Of a stretch of 64,000 bases of DNA, positions 1 through 12,121 are shown in pieces (within the stretch, counting starts at the first letter, position 1; every line of letters begins with the position of its first letter). This stretch comes from Aaosphaeria pasadenensis (Eukaryota; Ascomycota; Dothideomycetes; Pleosporales), in contig JAKLMB010000033.1 in NCBI GenBank assembly GCA_022813625.1, forward strand, positions 62,001 to 126,000. Direction: 5' to 3'. The position numbers and the translations under genes were made by a program. The notes beneath the pieces are model-generated. The model was not told where the DNA came from. It did no database searches and worked only from the letters and a program-made list of their open reading frames with translations.

Positions 1-2795
1 ATGGTGTTTTGTTTGTCAAGGATGTTTGCGTGTACTCTACGCCTGCGTTCTCAGTGCCCGCTCTCTCACTCCAGATCTAGGCGTCTGAATGCATCCGGAT
101 ATTGGAATGAGTAACTGATTGACTGTTGATCGGGCCAGCGCGAACGCGACTGAGAAAGCACGCGCTGGGGGATTTGATCATCGGTCAGCATGTACGTGCG
201 CCTCGAGGGTGCACAATGCAACGCGCCATTGTACTGTTCGATCTGTACGTGTAGGGATTGACTAAGTGCGCGGAGGGACCATTCAAACGTGCTGAGCGAC
301 TCACGACATGTAGCAAACAAACAATTTGAAATGCTTGACTCTATCGAAAATGCCCCAAGAGATGCATGCTTCGCCCAAGCTGACAATGAATTCGCGATTC
401 CCTTTCACGTCACTATCGGAGAGAGACAATCATCCCTTCAATACACGCAGACAGACAATCTCGAATCCCCACATCTATCCCGGCTTCCTTCTCACTCCTC
501 CCGACCCTTCCAACCAATCAACCAACTAACCAACCACAGGACACCAAAACAGACCCAACAACTCACATAGCAAACAATCCCACACGAGAAAACACCGTAG
601 CACAAAACCCAGCATTCCCACGCACCCTCCACCCCTACCTCCCAATCGAAGAAAACCGGAAGCGGAAAAAAAGCAAAGAGAAAAAGCACCCGTTTCGAGC
701 AACGTACATATACTATATACCTTGGTCCTTGCCGATTGCAGTCCAGCTCAACTAGCCAGCCAGCCAGCAAACTACGCCAACGTCCCACGACATGTGTTTA
801 TGAATCCTCGTTGTTCGTGGTCGTGGGTGTTGTTGGGTAGAAGGTAGATCTAGGACGCTGGGACCGCGACCGGGTTCCCGGTTGGCGGGTCGAGGTCGTG
901 GGTGGTGCTTGCTTTTTTGAACCTTCTTTTTGGCCGTCCGATGCGGTGAATGGGTGGATCGAGGGATGAGTGGATGAATAGGTGGATGTGTCTGCAGCGA
1001 ATTCCGTTCCGAAGTCGGTGAGAAATGGGAATGGTGATGATATCTGCATGCCGGGACGAAGCAAAGGAAAATGCAAGGGTTAGAATGCAATACAACAGAA
1101 AGTAATAGGTATCATCTATCTGCATTTACAGAAGAAAACATGACAAGCTCCAAACTCTACGGTCTTAGGCCGCGAGAAATGATATCTTACTGCATTAGAT
1201 CATTGTAGACGTGATTGTCCCGTGGTTCCTTTTCATGTCTCTCTTACCAAGGTAGCTACGTAGGCACATTCCCAAATCTAGCAAGTGTGAATAACCCTCC
1301 ATCTACCAAATCATCCTCCACAATGTAGTGATAGTTTTCACCAGCGTGTGCACCGCGTCAAGAGAAAGTATCTTCTTCCCCCAACTCCCAGAAGCGCACA
1401 CACCAAACCTCTCCACCGCAACTTGACCTCAGAAAGAACAAATGGAACGAACGGAAAAGTGAACAACCGCATTCAATCCACCCATCATCCGTCCAATAGA
1501 TACAACCCAATCATTCCCCCTTCCCCCCTCATGTACACGTACCCTCACCCCGTACCATCGTTCCCAGTTTTCCCAACAACCAGGTTTCTTTTTCCCCGTC
1601 TCTCACCATACCGTCTCCAAGCCTAGCCCTATCACCCCAACTCCCTGCCGCCAGCGCACAGGCACTTACCAAAGAAACGCACGATCCATTCCCAGGCATT
1701 GACTATTAACTATTGATAGGATAGGGTTGAAGGAGGGGGGCGAGACGGCAAGAGTCGCGGAAGCGTCGCAGATCCGGGGTACTAGGGGAATGGCAGGGAA
1801 GAGGGAAAGGCGGGTAAAGTGGAGCAGACGGACGAGCGATTTCTTTTTTGGGGATCGATTGCGGGCCGCGGGTGGAGTTATCGTATCGGGAGCGTGACTC
1901 TTCGGTGGTATTTTGGTTTTGCTTTTTTGCGATTGGATTGGATTATCGTTTTCTTGTTGAAGTTGGGAGTTTGGTAGATGGTAGTTAGTCAATGAGTCGT
2001 GGAGTTACTCGAATGGGAAGGCCTAACTCGCACCTCGGGTTTGCATCACGGTGATTCGCCAGTTCGAGTGGATGGAATGGTCTGATTCGTCGATGGACAG
2101 ACGGATTGATTGATGGATTGCGACAAAGAAGACGCCATGCTGCTATATCGAAAACAAAATCAAAGGGCCAACCCAATGCACAACGACTTGGCTAGTTACA
2201 TGGTTTTCACTTCTCGCTGCCGCCGCCGCGCCGACAACGACGACGACGACAGAGAGAAGGAAAATTGAGTCGTCGCAATACATCGCTAGGGAAAACAAAA
2301 CAAAATCAAGAAAGCAAACAACGAGATAGAGCCGCCTGACTCAAGATGGTATCATAGGCTTCGAGCCACGCGTGTTGTGCTCTTTTTTTTTGGCTTTTCC
2401 CCTCCCATGTGCACTGGGAGGTGGAGCCAGTGCGCACCCGTCTAATGAGCGGAAGAAGGTAAGGAAGTGGGTGATTTCCGCTGCTGCTGCCGCATTGAGA
2501 AGAGCAGCCGCGGTCATTCTGCCTAGGAATGAATGGCCTGGAAAATGCCATGGCGAAGTGATGAGTGTATGAACAAGACCGGTAGCTACCATAACAAGTT
2601 GAACCCCAAAAACCGGTTCCGGAATAGCCTGTCGGGAATCTCGTGCCAGCCTAATAGCCAGTAGGAGAGAGCCTGAAAGGTAGAGTATTAGAGGGAAGAG
2701 GCATATCCAGATGTCTAATGAATCCCCAACTGCAAATAAAATGTTGCCGTCGCGCCGCCTGCCGTTCCTAACTGAACCAGCTCGTTCGTATCTTT
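1..2795. other. Gene-free left flank
   Basis: No reading frame here looks like a real protein. The open frames are short, overlap on both strands and have simple-sequence composition rich in Pro, His, Ser and Thr. Two features stand out: a trinucleotide run of GCC/GAC type at about 2218-2252, and long stretches with a pyrimidine-rich plus strand (about 420-640 and 1370-1660). The right end is the 3' flank of the receptor gene that ends at 2796. I see no RNA gene or transposon signature. Confidence 0.5.
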
Positions 2796-4753
2796 TCACG
2801 GCGAGGGTACGATGTCCTTCGCCAATTCGGCCTCGACATACCTGGGCCAGGTGTTGGTGAAGACGAGATATTTGATGCTTTCGAAGGCCGCATCGAATAT
2901 CTCGTCGGTGAACTCGCTTGGAACGATGCTCTTTGTGCTCGCGCTGCTCGAAGCACTGTTCGTCGAACTATAGCTGGTCGGACGATTCAGCACATCCTCC
3001 CAGGGACAGACGACGTTCTCTCTCGGGGTCGGCGACTGAGGCGACGTGCCGGGATCGCGAGGCATGTACGGGTCATATTCGACATTCGCAAACGTCCGTT
3101 GCAGCGTTCGGAAGATTTTGTATTCAATGTTGATCGGCGTCTCGGCCGTGAATGGATTGATGAGGGTGAAAAAGATCAGAGAGGCCTCTGTGAACATCTG
3201 TCGCCGTTGCGCGGTCGTGACCGTACGCAATTCGGACCACTTCTTCTTGAAATTTCGCACCTCGCGCAGAAAGATCGTGTTCTCGGCAGTAAATTCTCGA
3301 GACGCCGCCCAGGAGATCAGAGGCTCGATACTGTGCTCGATGCTGAATTCCAGGGCCTGCATCGATGCTTTCGGTTTGAGCTCTTTGCTTATGATGATCT
3401 GAGGTGACCGCTTCGACCATGACGATTCGGTCGATGCAAGCGACTCGGCTGTGGTTGTTGAAGAGATGGATGATCGACGGGAGGTCGTGCGGAATGCCTC
3501 TCGGAGCGGGATGACGATCAAGACTTGCTGACAGACAATAAGAGATGGCATAAACCTGGATTGGGCCGAGTCAGTTACACGAAAGTCAGGGTCGCACGGG
3601 TTTGATAGGAAGTTCCAGGGGCCACGTTGACAGCCGCACTTGCTTTTGCGAAGCCATCAAACGCGACAACGCGGAGAAAGAAATCTTGGGAAACAAAACG
3701 AGCCGTTTCGAGGTAACGTAAGAACTTACCATCCAGCTGGTACAAAGTACTTGTTCATGGCCATCATGCTGGGAATCCTGGAATACGTAAATGCCAACCA
3801 TAGTGGTGTTCCAGGTAATCTAACTCTCTGGTAAGCGTGGTTCGAACATCCAAAAGAGGGAATTCCCTCCTACCCTGCAACGATGGCAAGCCTGGTCTGC
3901 CATGCCCAGTAATGCACATCATTGACCTTGCGAATCCTCCAGAGGATCCATGGTCCCACAATGACAGTCCAGAAAAGCTGGACGAGGATTGAGGGAATCC
4001 TGTTCTGCATTAGAAACTACAGCTTTCTATTGATAGACAGTACTCACCATTCACCGCCCTTGCGACACTGGACTGCATCTACGATGGGGCCGAAGATTCC
4101 ATAGGCGCCGTGGAAGCGACGAGAGGCCAGGAACAACACAAGTGCTGGTATCATCTTTCTTGGTCAGCTGGCGTCAACCATTGTACGAGGAAAGGTACTC
4201 ACTGTGATGACAAGGCCGAGCACGCTGCCGACGTAGACCTTTGCTGCCGCGTCGAGACCGAACCAAGCGTCGTACAAGCCTCGAGGCGTACAGGAAAATC
4301 TCTTCCTCCGGGCGCTTGCAAGAAAGTTTGTCTGCAGGCGGCTCTGGCTTTCGTATGCCTTGAGTACTCTAGCATTACACGCTTTGGTGGGTGAGCAAAC
4401 CGTGGCCATGGCGGTGGTTAGTGATACGTACCTTGGAACAGAGCCATTCCGGCGGGTAAGAAAATCGACATGACCCAGAACTCAGCAGCACAAGGCCATG
4501 AGCCGTTGAGAGGGTAAACGAGAAGCACTAGGATGAGGTAGATGTGTAGCGAAGAGACGGCGGCGAAGACGACTTTGATGTTTCGTATCCTCACGCAGAA
4601 GGCTGAGCGCTGGCGATAGAGGTAGAACAGCTCAGCGGATACGATGATGGTGTAGACGATGGCCAAAGCGACGTATATGATACTCACGGCGTCGAGATTG
4701 GGACGGCCGCCATCGAAGGCACGCGATCTCAGAACGGGTGCCATGCTCAGCAT
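2796..4753 (-). CDS. Seven-transmembrane receptor-like protein with C-terminal RGS domain
   Basis: Six exons: 4753-4432, 4366-4203, 4154-4048, 3999-3874, 3819-3730, 3555-2796, joined by GT..AG introns. They give one 522-residue frame. Hydrophobic segments lie near residues 24-46, 59-82, 88-107, 148-173, 199-217, 228-250 and 270-288, so the N-terminal half is a seven-helix membrane domain. Between helices 6 and 7 is GLPGTPLWLAFTY, typical of this fungal family. Residues about 335-511 form an RGS domain, with a Ser/Thr/Pro-rich insert at about 430-480. Family knowledge: fungal 7TM-RGS proteins (Aspergillus GprK type) sit in membranes, and the RGS part speeds GTP hydrolysis on G-alpha. I chose ATG 4753; ATG 4744 is an alternative. 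The gene stands alone, with a very long purine-rich flank upstream. Family assignment is firm; ligand and partner G protein are unknown. Confidence 0.88.
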
Positions 4754-5491
4754 AGTAGTGAGGGGTGAGCGAGGTTCAGTGTGAGGTTGGAGAGGCCAAG
4801 GTGAGAAGCGTGAGGTGTCGACATGCAGGACGAATAGATACCTAAGTATGGGCAACGGTAAAGAGAATGGCAACAGGTAGGACGGAATAGTGGAGGGACT
4901 GTAACCGGATCGACGGTATAGAAGAGATCAGATGGAGGTTACATAAGCCGGTGTAGGTAGGTACAGTGCGCGGGAAACGTGAGGTTGGTTGGTAGGGCAG
5001 GACCCGGGAGTCAGGTGGAGCGTGTAAAGGGTCGGCGTGTGAGATTGATGAAGGAGGTTCAGATGGCCCGAGAGCAAGGTCGAGGGTGGATGTTCGATGG
5101 TCGATGGTTTGATGGTGTTAAGGAATGTGATGATTAGTTGAAGGTCGTAGAGTGGCAAGGGTGTAGAGTGGATAGAGGATAGAGAATAGAGAATAGGTTG
5201 AATGAATGAATTGAGGAAAAAGAGTGCGAGCAAGAAAGAGAGAGAGAGGAGGGAGAGATGGGGGGGAATGAGGGAGATTTAGCAGCGAGTGATGGAGAGG
5301 AAGAGGGAGTGACAGTGCACGCGGCGGCAAGGGAGGGGAGAGGAGGTACGGTGTAAATAGCACAGATGAGAGAGCTCGGATGATGCCGAGTGGAGGAAGA
5401 TGGAGGGGAGGGGAGGTGGATAGATGTGGGAGATGGAAGAGGAGGAAGATGAGGAAGAAGCGCGGTGTGACTGGGAGGTAACCAGGAGGGA

Positions 5492-5540
5492 GGGATGGAT
5501 GGATGGATGGATGGATGGGTGAATGAATGAATGGATAGGA
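5492..5540. repeat. (GGAT)n then (GAAT)n microsatellite
   Basis: About six uninterrupted GGAT units are followed by GAAT/GGAT variants, inside a long purine-rich tract. Confidence 0.9.
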
Positions 5541-5570
5541 TGGGGATGCGATGGAAAGATGGGAATGGGC

Positions 5571-5595
5571 AGCGACAGCGACAGCGACAGCGAGG
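5571..5595. repeat. (GCGACA)n microsatellite
   Basis: Four tandem hexamers, AGCGAC repeated, within the purine-rich flank upstream of the receptor gene. Confidence 0.85.
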
Positions 5596-5857
5596 GACGA
5601 CGAGAAAGAAGTTCACGAGAGGTGCATTGGGGTTGGTGACACAACCGCCGCCACGGGGACACAGATTGCGACCCTGCCATGCCATGACCATTGCCATCCA
5701 TTGACCTGACCAGACTCGGTACATCACCTGAAGCCATCATCATAGCCATGGCCATGGTCATAGCGATGATTGACTACTCCGTACCCGGGTGGGTAGGGTA
5801 GGGAATATAGCATTGGCGATGGCGTTGAGGGGAAAAGAAAATGCATGGATGGGATGG

Positions 5858-5890
5858 GACAGGACAGGACAGGACAGGATAGGACGGGAT
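5858..5890. repeat. (GGACA)n microsatellite
   Basis: Four GGACA pentamers decay into GGATA and GGACG units. Noncoding. Confidence 0.85.
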
Positions 5891-6263
5891 GTCATGTTAT
5901 GCCAGGACAGGGCAGGCCATGTCGGTTCAGCTAGAGAGAGGGGATACAATATTGATGCTATTTTGTGTACAGAGTATTGTGTGTACGTGTACGTGTATGT
6001 GTATCAACATGTATGTGTGAATGCAAGTATGTATTGTCCGTGTGGACATGTGAGACAAGATAGTGTATGATATAGATGGCATGATATGATATAGGAGGAG
6101 AGAAAGAGAGCACTTAATTGATAGAGAAGAAGAGGGAGAAGAAGCTTGGTCCAACAGTTGAACTGAGGGGAGGGGAAGTTGTAGTAGTTGTAATAGATGG
6201 AATAGTAATAGTGATGGTGATGGTGATGGTAAGGATCACTGGAGGTTACAGGTTAGAGGGTTA

Positions 6264-6344
6264 CAGATGTTACCGACCTGGCCGATGCCACCGATGCCAC
6301 CGATGTTGCCGACGTTACAGACGTTACCGATGTTACAGACATTG
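6264..6344. repeat. 9-bp minisatellite, nine units
   Basis: Nine contiguous 9-bp units of form C(A/C)GA(T/C)NNNN: CAGATGTTA, CCGACCTGG, CCGATGCCA twice, CCGATGTTG, CCGACGTTA, CAGACGTTA, CCGATGTTA, CAGACATTG. The period is a multiple of three, so the plus-strand frame stays open across it, but the surrounding composition does not look coding. Confidence 0.85.
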
Positions 6345-8515
6345 CCAGACGCCGCATGAACGAACATGAACGAACATGATCAACCCATGAACATGAACAT
6401 TGACATGGGCTTCGACTTCCAAATGAGAATTAACGCAAACATTTAATTATGAAGTGGCAGAAGTTGCCATCATCACATGTAACTATAGAGAGAAGACGGG
6501 CAATCAAGGTAGGGTAGACATGAGAAGGAAGGAACGTAACCTTGATTGGACATCTGAGAAGGAGCGACCCTCAGGCCTAACGTACGTGTCTTGTCTACCT
6601 GTGTATAACTCTGTTAACTCTGTGTGCGAGTCTGTATAATCATCTAATTCTGTGTATAGTCCATAATTCGTGTAGTTAATACTATAGTCTGTATAATACT
6701 ATTAGTGGAGTGTTTTGAGGGTGGAGTTGACTCCATTCCAGGTTCCTGGGTCAGATCCTCTTGTGAACCAGAACCATTGACGCACTAAACCAACCTGGGA
6801 CTAACAACCCTCTTACCCTCCATACTCTATAGTCAAGACAAGACAACCATCCACGACACGACGGAATACAGAGTCACAGAGTCACTGCTATAGTTACTAT
6901 TATATGCACCTGGACATTTACATTTGCATCTGGTTCCGATATACACCGTTCATTTCATTATTATATGGAGTAATATACTACCTGTTGTATCTGTTGGGTG
7001 TCGCACTGCATACTCCCGCATTTTCGGCAACTATTCTCCGACTCCATTACCCGTCCATGCTATCATCCTACCTGTAACCTATCCTACTTGTAACTCATCA
7101 TGCCATGCCATCCCTTCAACGGTCAACGTCAACGTCAACCATCTCCCATACAATCACTCTGTACCAATTATCATTCAATCATTATACTCCGTACACTTCA
7201 ATCATATCGAACAAACCTGCTCCTACCCCTTCGACTGCCACTACTACGTCCAGCATCATCGTGGCTCGGCGCTTCTCGGCGTCGTCGCTCCTCATGCGAA
7301 CAACCCCCCCCCCCCCCCTCGTTTCATAAACCCTCCGCCCACCTACTGTTGGTCCAAAACCTTCTCCCCCTCCTACTTCATGCACGACCCTCACCCTCAC
7401 CATCAACCTCGCCATCTTCCAAAACACTCCCTTCAGCCCTGCATTTATTGCTCTTTGTCCCTTCCAACTGCCTTGCTTTCCCATGTCATGCCTTATCAAC
7501 CATGCCTTGCCTTGCTGTCACCCATCCCCCCCAGTCTCACATGACACCTTCTAGAAGCCATCCCCACTCTCCACTCTCCTCTCTCTCCCTTCCTCCCTGT
7601 CGCGTCGCATCCAAAAACAAGAACCAGAACAAAAGAAGGAGAAACTCAAAAAGTAGACAAGATGGAGGTCTGACAACGTGTCCCGATACGCCACCATCTC
7701 CGTTCATTTTCTCATCGCCCCCCTTCTCTCCCGTCTTCCATTCCTCCCAATGTTCCCTCAGACATATCGGCCAAACAAGTTGCGCCGTCAACGCTACACA
7801 AACGCACCGAATCCACCACTACCGAAGAAGGCTCGAATAACCAGTCCACACACTCCCATCCTCCCCCTATCCGGCCGAACTGCGGAGTGTGTGGTCGCCC
7901 AAATGCCATGAGACATCGAGGTTACCGGTGGCTGTAACATTGACGGGCTGCACACCCATACTTGCCCTCCGTCGCACAGGGAAACATCTCTTTCATCTAA
8001 CTCGTTGCTGGCCATCCCTCCGTCACCATTCATTCAGCTAACTACAGAGTACATACCTATGTACCTGTTCCTCAGCCAATCATGCATTCAACCGTCATAC
8101 GCCTTCTTCTCTTACCTACTCACTCACCTGCATACATTATAACAAGTACCTATGTGCTCCCTACAGCGTACGTCCAACATGTAGATCCAACTATCACCCT
8201 CCGACCCAATCCAATCAAAAACCACCTTACATCTCTATTCAGGCACTTACTTACACACTACGCCGTAGACGCGCCGTTCAGTCCCGCCCTCATCCCTCTC
8301 GCCTTGCCTACCACAAAACCAACCCCAACACAACGCGTGACAAGAACAGAACCACGAAATGCATGTACCACCCACCCCATCTCATCTGCCGAACCTACCG
8401 AACAACCGAGATGAACCTCCCATGGCTCTTGTGTCTTGTGTCTTGTGTCTTGCGTCTCCCTTGTCTCTTCCCCCTCCTGCTCCTCCTCTCGCTGCGTTCC
8501 CTACGGTCGTGGTCG

Positions 8516-8577
8516 TGTCTGTGTCTGTGTCTGTGTACCTGTATCTGTATCTGTGTGTCTGTCTTTGTGTCTGTGTC
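8516..8577. repeat. (TGTCTG)n imperfect microsatellite
   Basis: Tandem TGTCTG hexamers with TGTATC and TGTACC variants, about ten units, in the pyrimidine-rich right half of the gene-free block. Confidence 0.85.
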
Positions 8578-9639
8578 ACCCGTTCGGATGATGCGCCACC
8601 ACTCCACCTCTCCCTCCATCAGGGTCGTTAATTCCAAATCGCCCATGCGGGTGTGGATGCTTGGGTTACGCGGGGTGGTGTGTGTCTGTCTGCCTGTTTT
8701 GGTCCACTGGTTGAGTAGGTAGGTAGGTACGCGGAGGTGATGGAGGTGCATAGTGGTCAGACCGCGTGGGAAACTGTCGAATACCTACCTAACTAGGAGG
8801 TACTTGTCAGGAACTTGAAGGGGTACATACAAGTACCTAGGCACACCCATAGCCGTATGTCGAAGCGCAAGCATGCACGCGAAAACATTGAGCTCTTGTG
8901 GTGATGGGCCATTACACCGCCTTTGTTTTACTCTATCCTTTGCTCTTGAAAAGGTTCAACCCAGCTCTCCTTAGGAACTTTGTTGCAAATCAAGGGAGAT
9001 CATCCTTCCTTCTTTTCTATCTCCATTCGCTCGTGATATCCATGGTTTGCAGTAACCCGTACCAAAGTTGGTAGTGATGGCTGAGCATAGCTATTCGATG
9101 GATTCAGTTTGTATCGCATATCTGGTAACCAGCGGTTGCGTACAATGATAGACGCAACAACAACAATCAATTACTACCGTACATGCCCACATACTACATT
9201 CCAGCACAATATTCAGTTTATGTTCTTCCGTTGCCTCCGATCTCACAGGGTGTCTATCTTCCATGCCTTCAGGTCGGCGGATGAGGTTGGAAAATCAAAT
9301 GGTCGAGCTTTTGCCTTCTGCTACATCAAGTGAATAAAGGAAGGAACGGCACTTCTATGACGTTAGGATTGGTGCTTCTTCTGCTTCATGATATCTCGGA
9401 GGCTGCTAGATGTAGAAGGGAATTCTTCCTACCATTTATTCTACTCGAGACCTATTCTAGGAGGTTATTGTGAGAGAATGAAGATATTACGAGGACTTCT
9501 GGAAGATCATGTGGATTACAATGCTTCCTGAATGCAGAGAAACATGTTTGAAAGTTTAATGCGCATCTACGCTACGGGATTGTATGTTTATTTGACGTTC
9601 TGGTGCAGGAGAAATTTGATATACGCGGATTTGTAAATG

Positions 9640-9709
9640 TACACAGACATATACAGACATATACAGACATATACAGACATATACAGACATATACAGACAT
9701 ATACAGACA
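9640..9709. repeat. 10-bp tandem repeat, seven units
   Basis: Seven units of ATACAGACAT; the first unit starts with AC and the last ends in AA, the others are identical. Such uniformity suggests a recent expansion. It has no spacers and no palindrome, so it is not a CRISPR array. Confidence 0.95.
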
Positions 9710-9795
9710 AGGACCCACATATGCGCGCATAAACTTAACATATCCCCAATCCCTCCGAATTTTCATCAAGCTTGACTAAATCTATTCACTCATAC

Positions 9796-9815
9796 ACTGC
9801 ACTGCACTGCACTGC
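9796..9815. repeat. (ACTGC)4 microsatellite
   Basis: Four ACTGC pentamers, about 90 bp after the 10-bp repeat. Confidence 0.85.
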
Positions 9816-12121
9816 GTACACATACCACAGAGTCAGACCCAACCCAAACCCGCCGATCACAGCCGAACCCAGCAACATCGCCGCCGTGCCCTGGTCACCC
9901 CGAGAGAGAAATAAGCCAGAACGACAATCTTTACAAAAGCTTAACGTGACGACAAGAGAGATCGCACTTCCATCCTCGCTTTTGTTAGGCCTTTTATGTC
10001 ACGATGGGGTGATGCCGATTGCGGTGTCTGTGCTGGGGCTGAACATAGGTGACGATGCGTGCGTGCGTAGGCTCCGCCACCGAAGTATTGTCTCCTTCGT
10101 GGTACGTACTTTGTCGATGCGCACGCGAGTTATAGGCAATGAGAAAATTGATTTTGCGCAGGCTGAAAAAATTCCACGTGTAGCTGGCACCAATGTTCTA
10201 TGATTGACATCGATGCGACTGATGTGAATTTACATGAGTAGCGACGCGAAATAGAAAACCGTACACACAGCATTGGCACGATGCGATCGTTTGATACTCT
10301 GTGACCCACGACCTACAATCTGCAGCGATTCTTAGCAGGACAGAAAAGGAGATGAGGATATTTACATCGTCTAACCACGATATCGGAAAGAAAGTCAGTG
10401 GCGATCGTACGTCGACGACGGTGGGCCGTGTGTGAAATATTGTAGCTGCCAGGTGGATACCCTGCGGGTACGATACGATAGGGCACACAGCCCCAATGTC
10501 AGGACGCCAGCTACTCATACGGCGATTGATTACATGTCTGCTATCTGGATACTATCGAGGTCGAGACTGGACTTATTAATCGTACAGCGATAAGTAGGCA
10601 GGTTTCGGGAGGGTCGGGAATAGGACAAGGTATAGTTGTGGTATATTTAGTTTTCTTAACGTTCTGCGTACGTGCGTATTTGCCTGCGTACACGAAGACG
10701 GAGGCGAGAACGAGGGCATATGTGTATATATCCCCGGCTGGGCTTGATTCAACGTTTCAGGTTACGAGGTCGGTAGGCTGATACATACACCAATATGTAA
10801 GTTTAGAAAAACATGAAAAGTGATTAGTGATAGGGGCGCAGACAGAGATGGTAGGTAGTTAGCATCGTTCTCCGCACACGCCATAGCGCACCGGAGGAGC
10901 GCCTCAATTGTCCCCTCACGATCCATCCTACATCCTGCATCCAACTATCTGCATATACCGCGGCAGATAAGTTTCCGGAATTGCTTAACGAGCACAGAAA
11001 CAGAAGGTCGCGGCCTCGCATAGAGAGCTTCGAAGAAGGTTGCGCGATTCCGTTTGGGAGAACGGGAAGGAAGAAATGTTCCGTCTTATGCGTTCGCAGC
11101 CGCGGAGGGTGTCTTGCACGACGACAACAACAACGACGACGACGATGTTGTCGCGTAGCTTGCGGGAATCTAGTTATCAATTTAATCAATTGATAGAACC
11201 ACTCGTACAAAGATGTCGTCACTAGACAATAGCCACGCGATTCCCGCAGACTATCTCGTTAGTCGAACAACCATTTCACTCCGGCCGTTGCTTATTCAAG
11301 CGGTAGGGCAAGTTAGATACGCATGCATGGACAAGCACAACGACCATCGTGAAGGAGCTAGGCTCCCGGCGGAAACCTCCACAATATGGAATCCCGGCTG
11401 ACGATGAAAGTTCGCTCCCACGCCCGTGAGGCACAGCCCTCCTGCAGTGAGTTGGTGGAATGGAATCAGGATCCAGGATGGTCGCCTTACTCGCTTGATG
11501 ACAGACCTGACGTCGGAGCTGTGTCAATACGATTATTGAATTCGAAGCACGAGAGAGCCATTGTGTAGAAGAAACAGATAGAGAAAGCAGAGAAAATCGG
11601 AGACTCTTTGCATCAAGACAGTTATATCGGCAAGACGTCACCTCGGAGGGATGTAAGCTGTAATGTAAGTTGTAAGTTGATGCGAATCCTATTTTAAGGG
11701 CATGAGAGAGGATTTTGGGATGACGCGGAACCGATGTCCACACTAATCCTTTCATATTAGCCTATTACGGCTAGACCAATTGGTGCACCAATCCTTGTCT
11801 CGCTTAGCGTGCTCACTACATCTGTGAAACGACATGGAAGAGGAGGGGAGGTTTGACCAACGACATCATATCAGCATCCACGTCACTTTCACATTTCAAC
11901 TTTCTTTCTCTCTTCTCCTCTCTTCCTCGCTTTCGTTACACCTCAAATCAATTTCAGTGTAGAAAAAGAACAATCTCTCCCTCGCTGAGACTTCATTCGT
12001 GCTGCGTTCCGAGCCTGCATCTGTCGCTACCCAATCCTCCACATCACTCGCTTCAATCAGCTGAAAACGCTCACTCAGCAGTAATTAATTAGATACACCG
12101 ACAACATAGAATCCCCTCACA

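Larger units (their letters stand above)
4754..12121. other. 7.4-kb gene-free block rich in simple repeats
   Basis: No conserved protein is visible on either strand. The plus strand is strongly purine-rich from about 5.1 to 6.2 kb and pyrimidine-rich from about 6.9 to 8.5 kb. That is what long CT-rich leaders of two divergent transcripts would look like. The left one would feed the receptor gene; no coding gene follows on the right until 12.1 kb. Contained repeats are listed separately. A run of 15 C residues lies at 7304-7318. The last 270 bases (11850-12120) are CT-rich and probably form the promoter and leader of the gene at 12122. Confidence 0.6.

Noticed and set aside
2341..2799. 152-codon minus-strand frame with hydrophobic stretches just after the receptor gene
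   Set aside because: It lies in the 3' flank, has no recognisable family, overlaps other frames, and the receptor model already ends with a complete RGS domain at 2796.
5134..5761. Long minus-strand frames rich in Ser, Pro, Leu and His
   Set aside because: They are translations of CT-rich simple sequence, with no conserved motif and several overlapping frames open at once.
6924..7840. Plus-strand frames of 206 and 246 codons
   Set aside because: Pyrimidine-rich low-complexity DNA including a 15-base C run; two frames are open together and neither resembles a protein family.
9640..9709. Short regular repeats considered as a CRISPR array
   Set aside because: Units are 10 bp, directly abutting, without spacers, in a eukaryotic genome.
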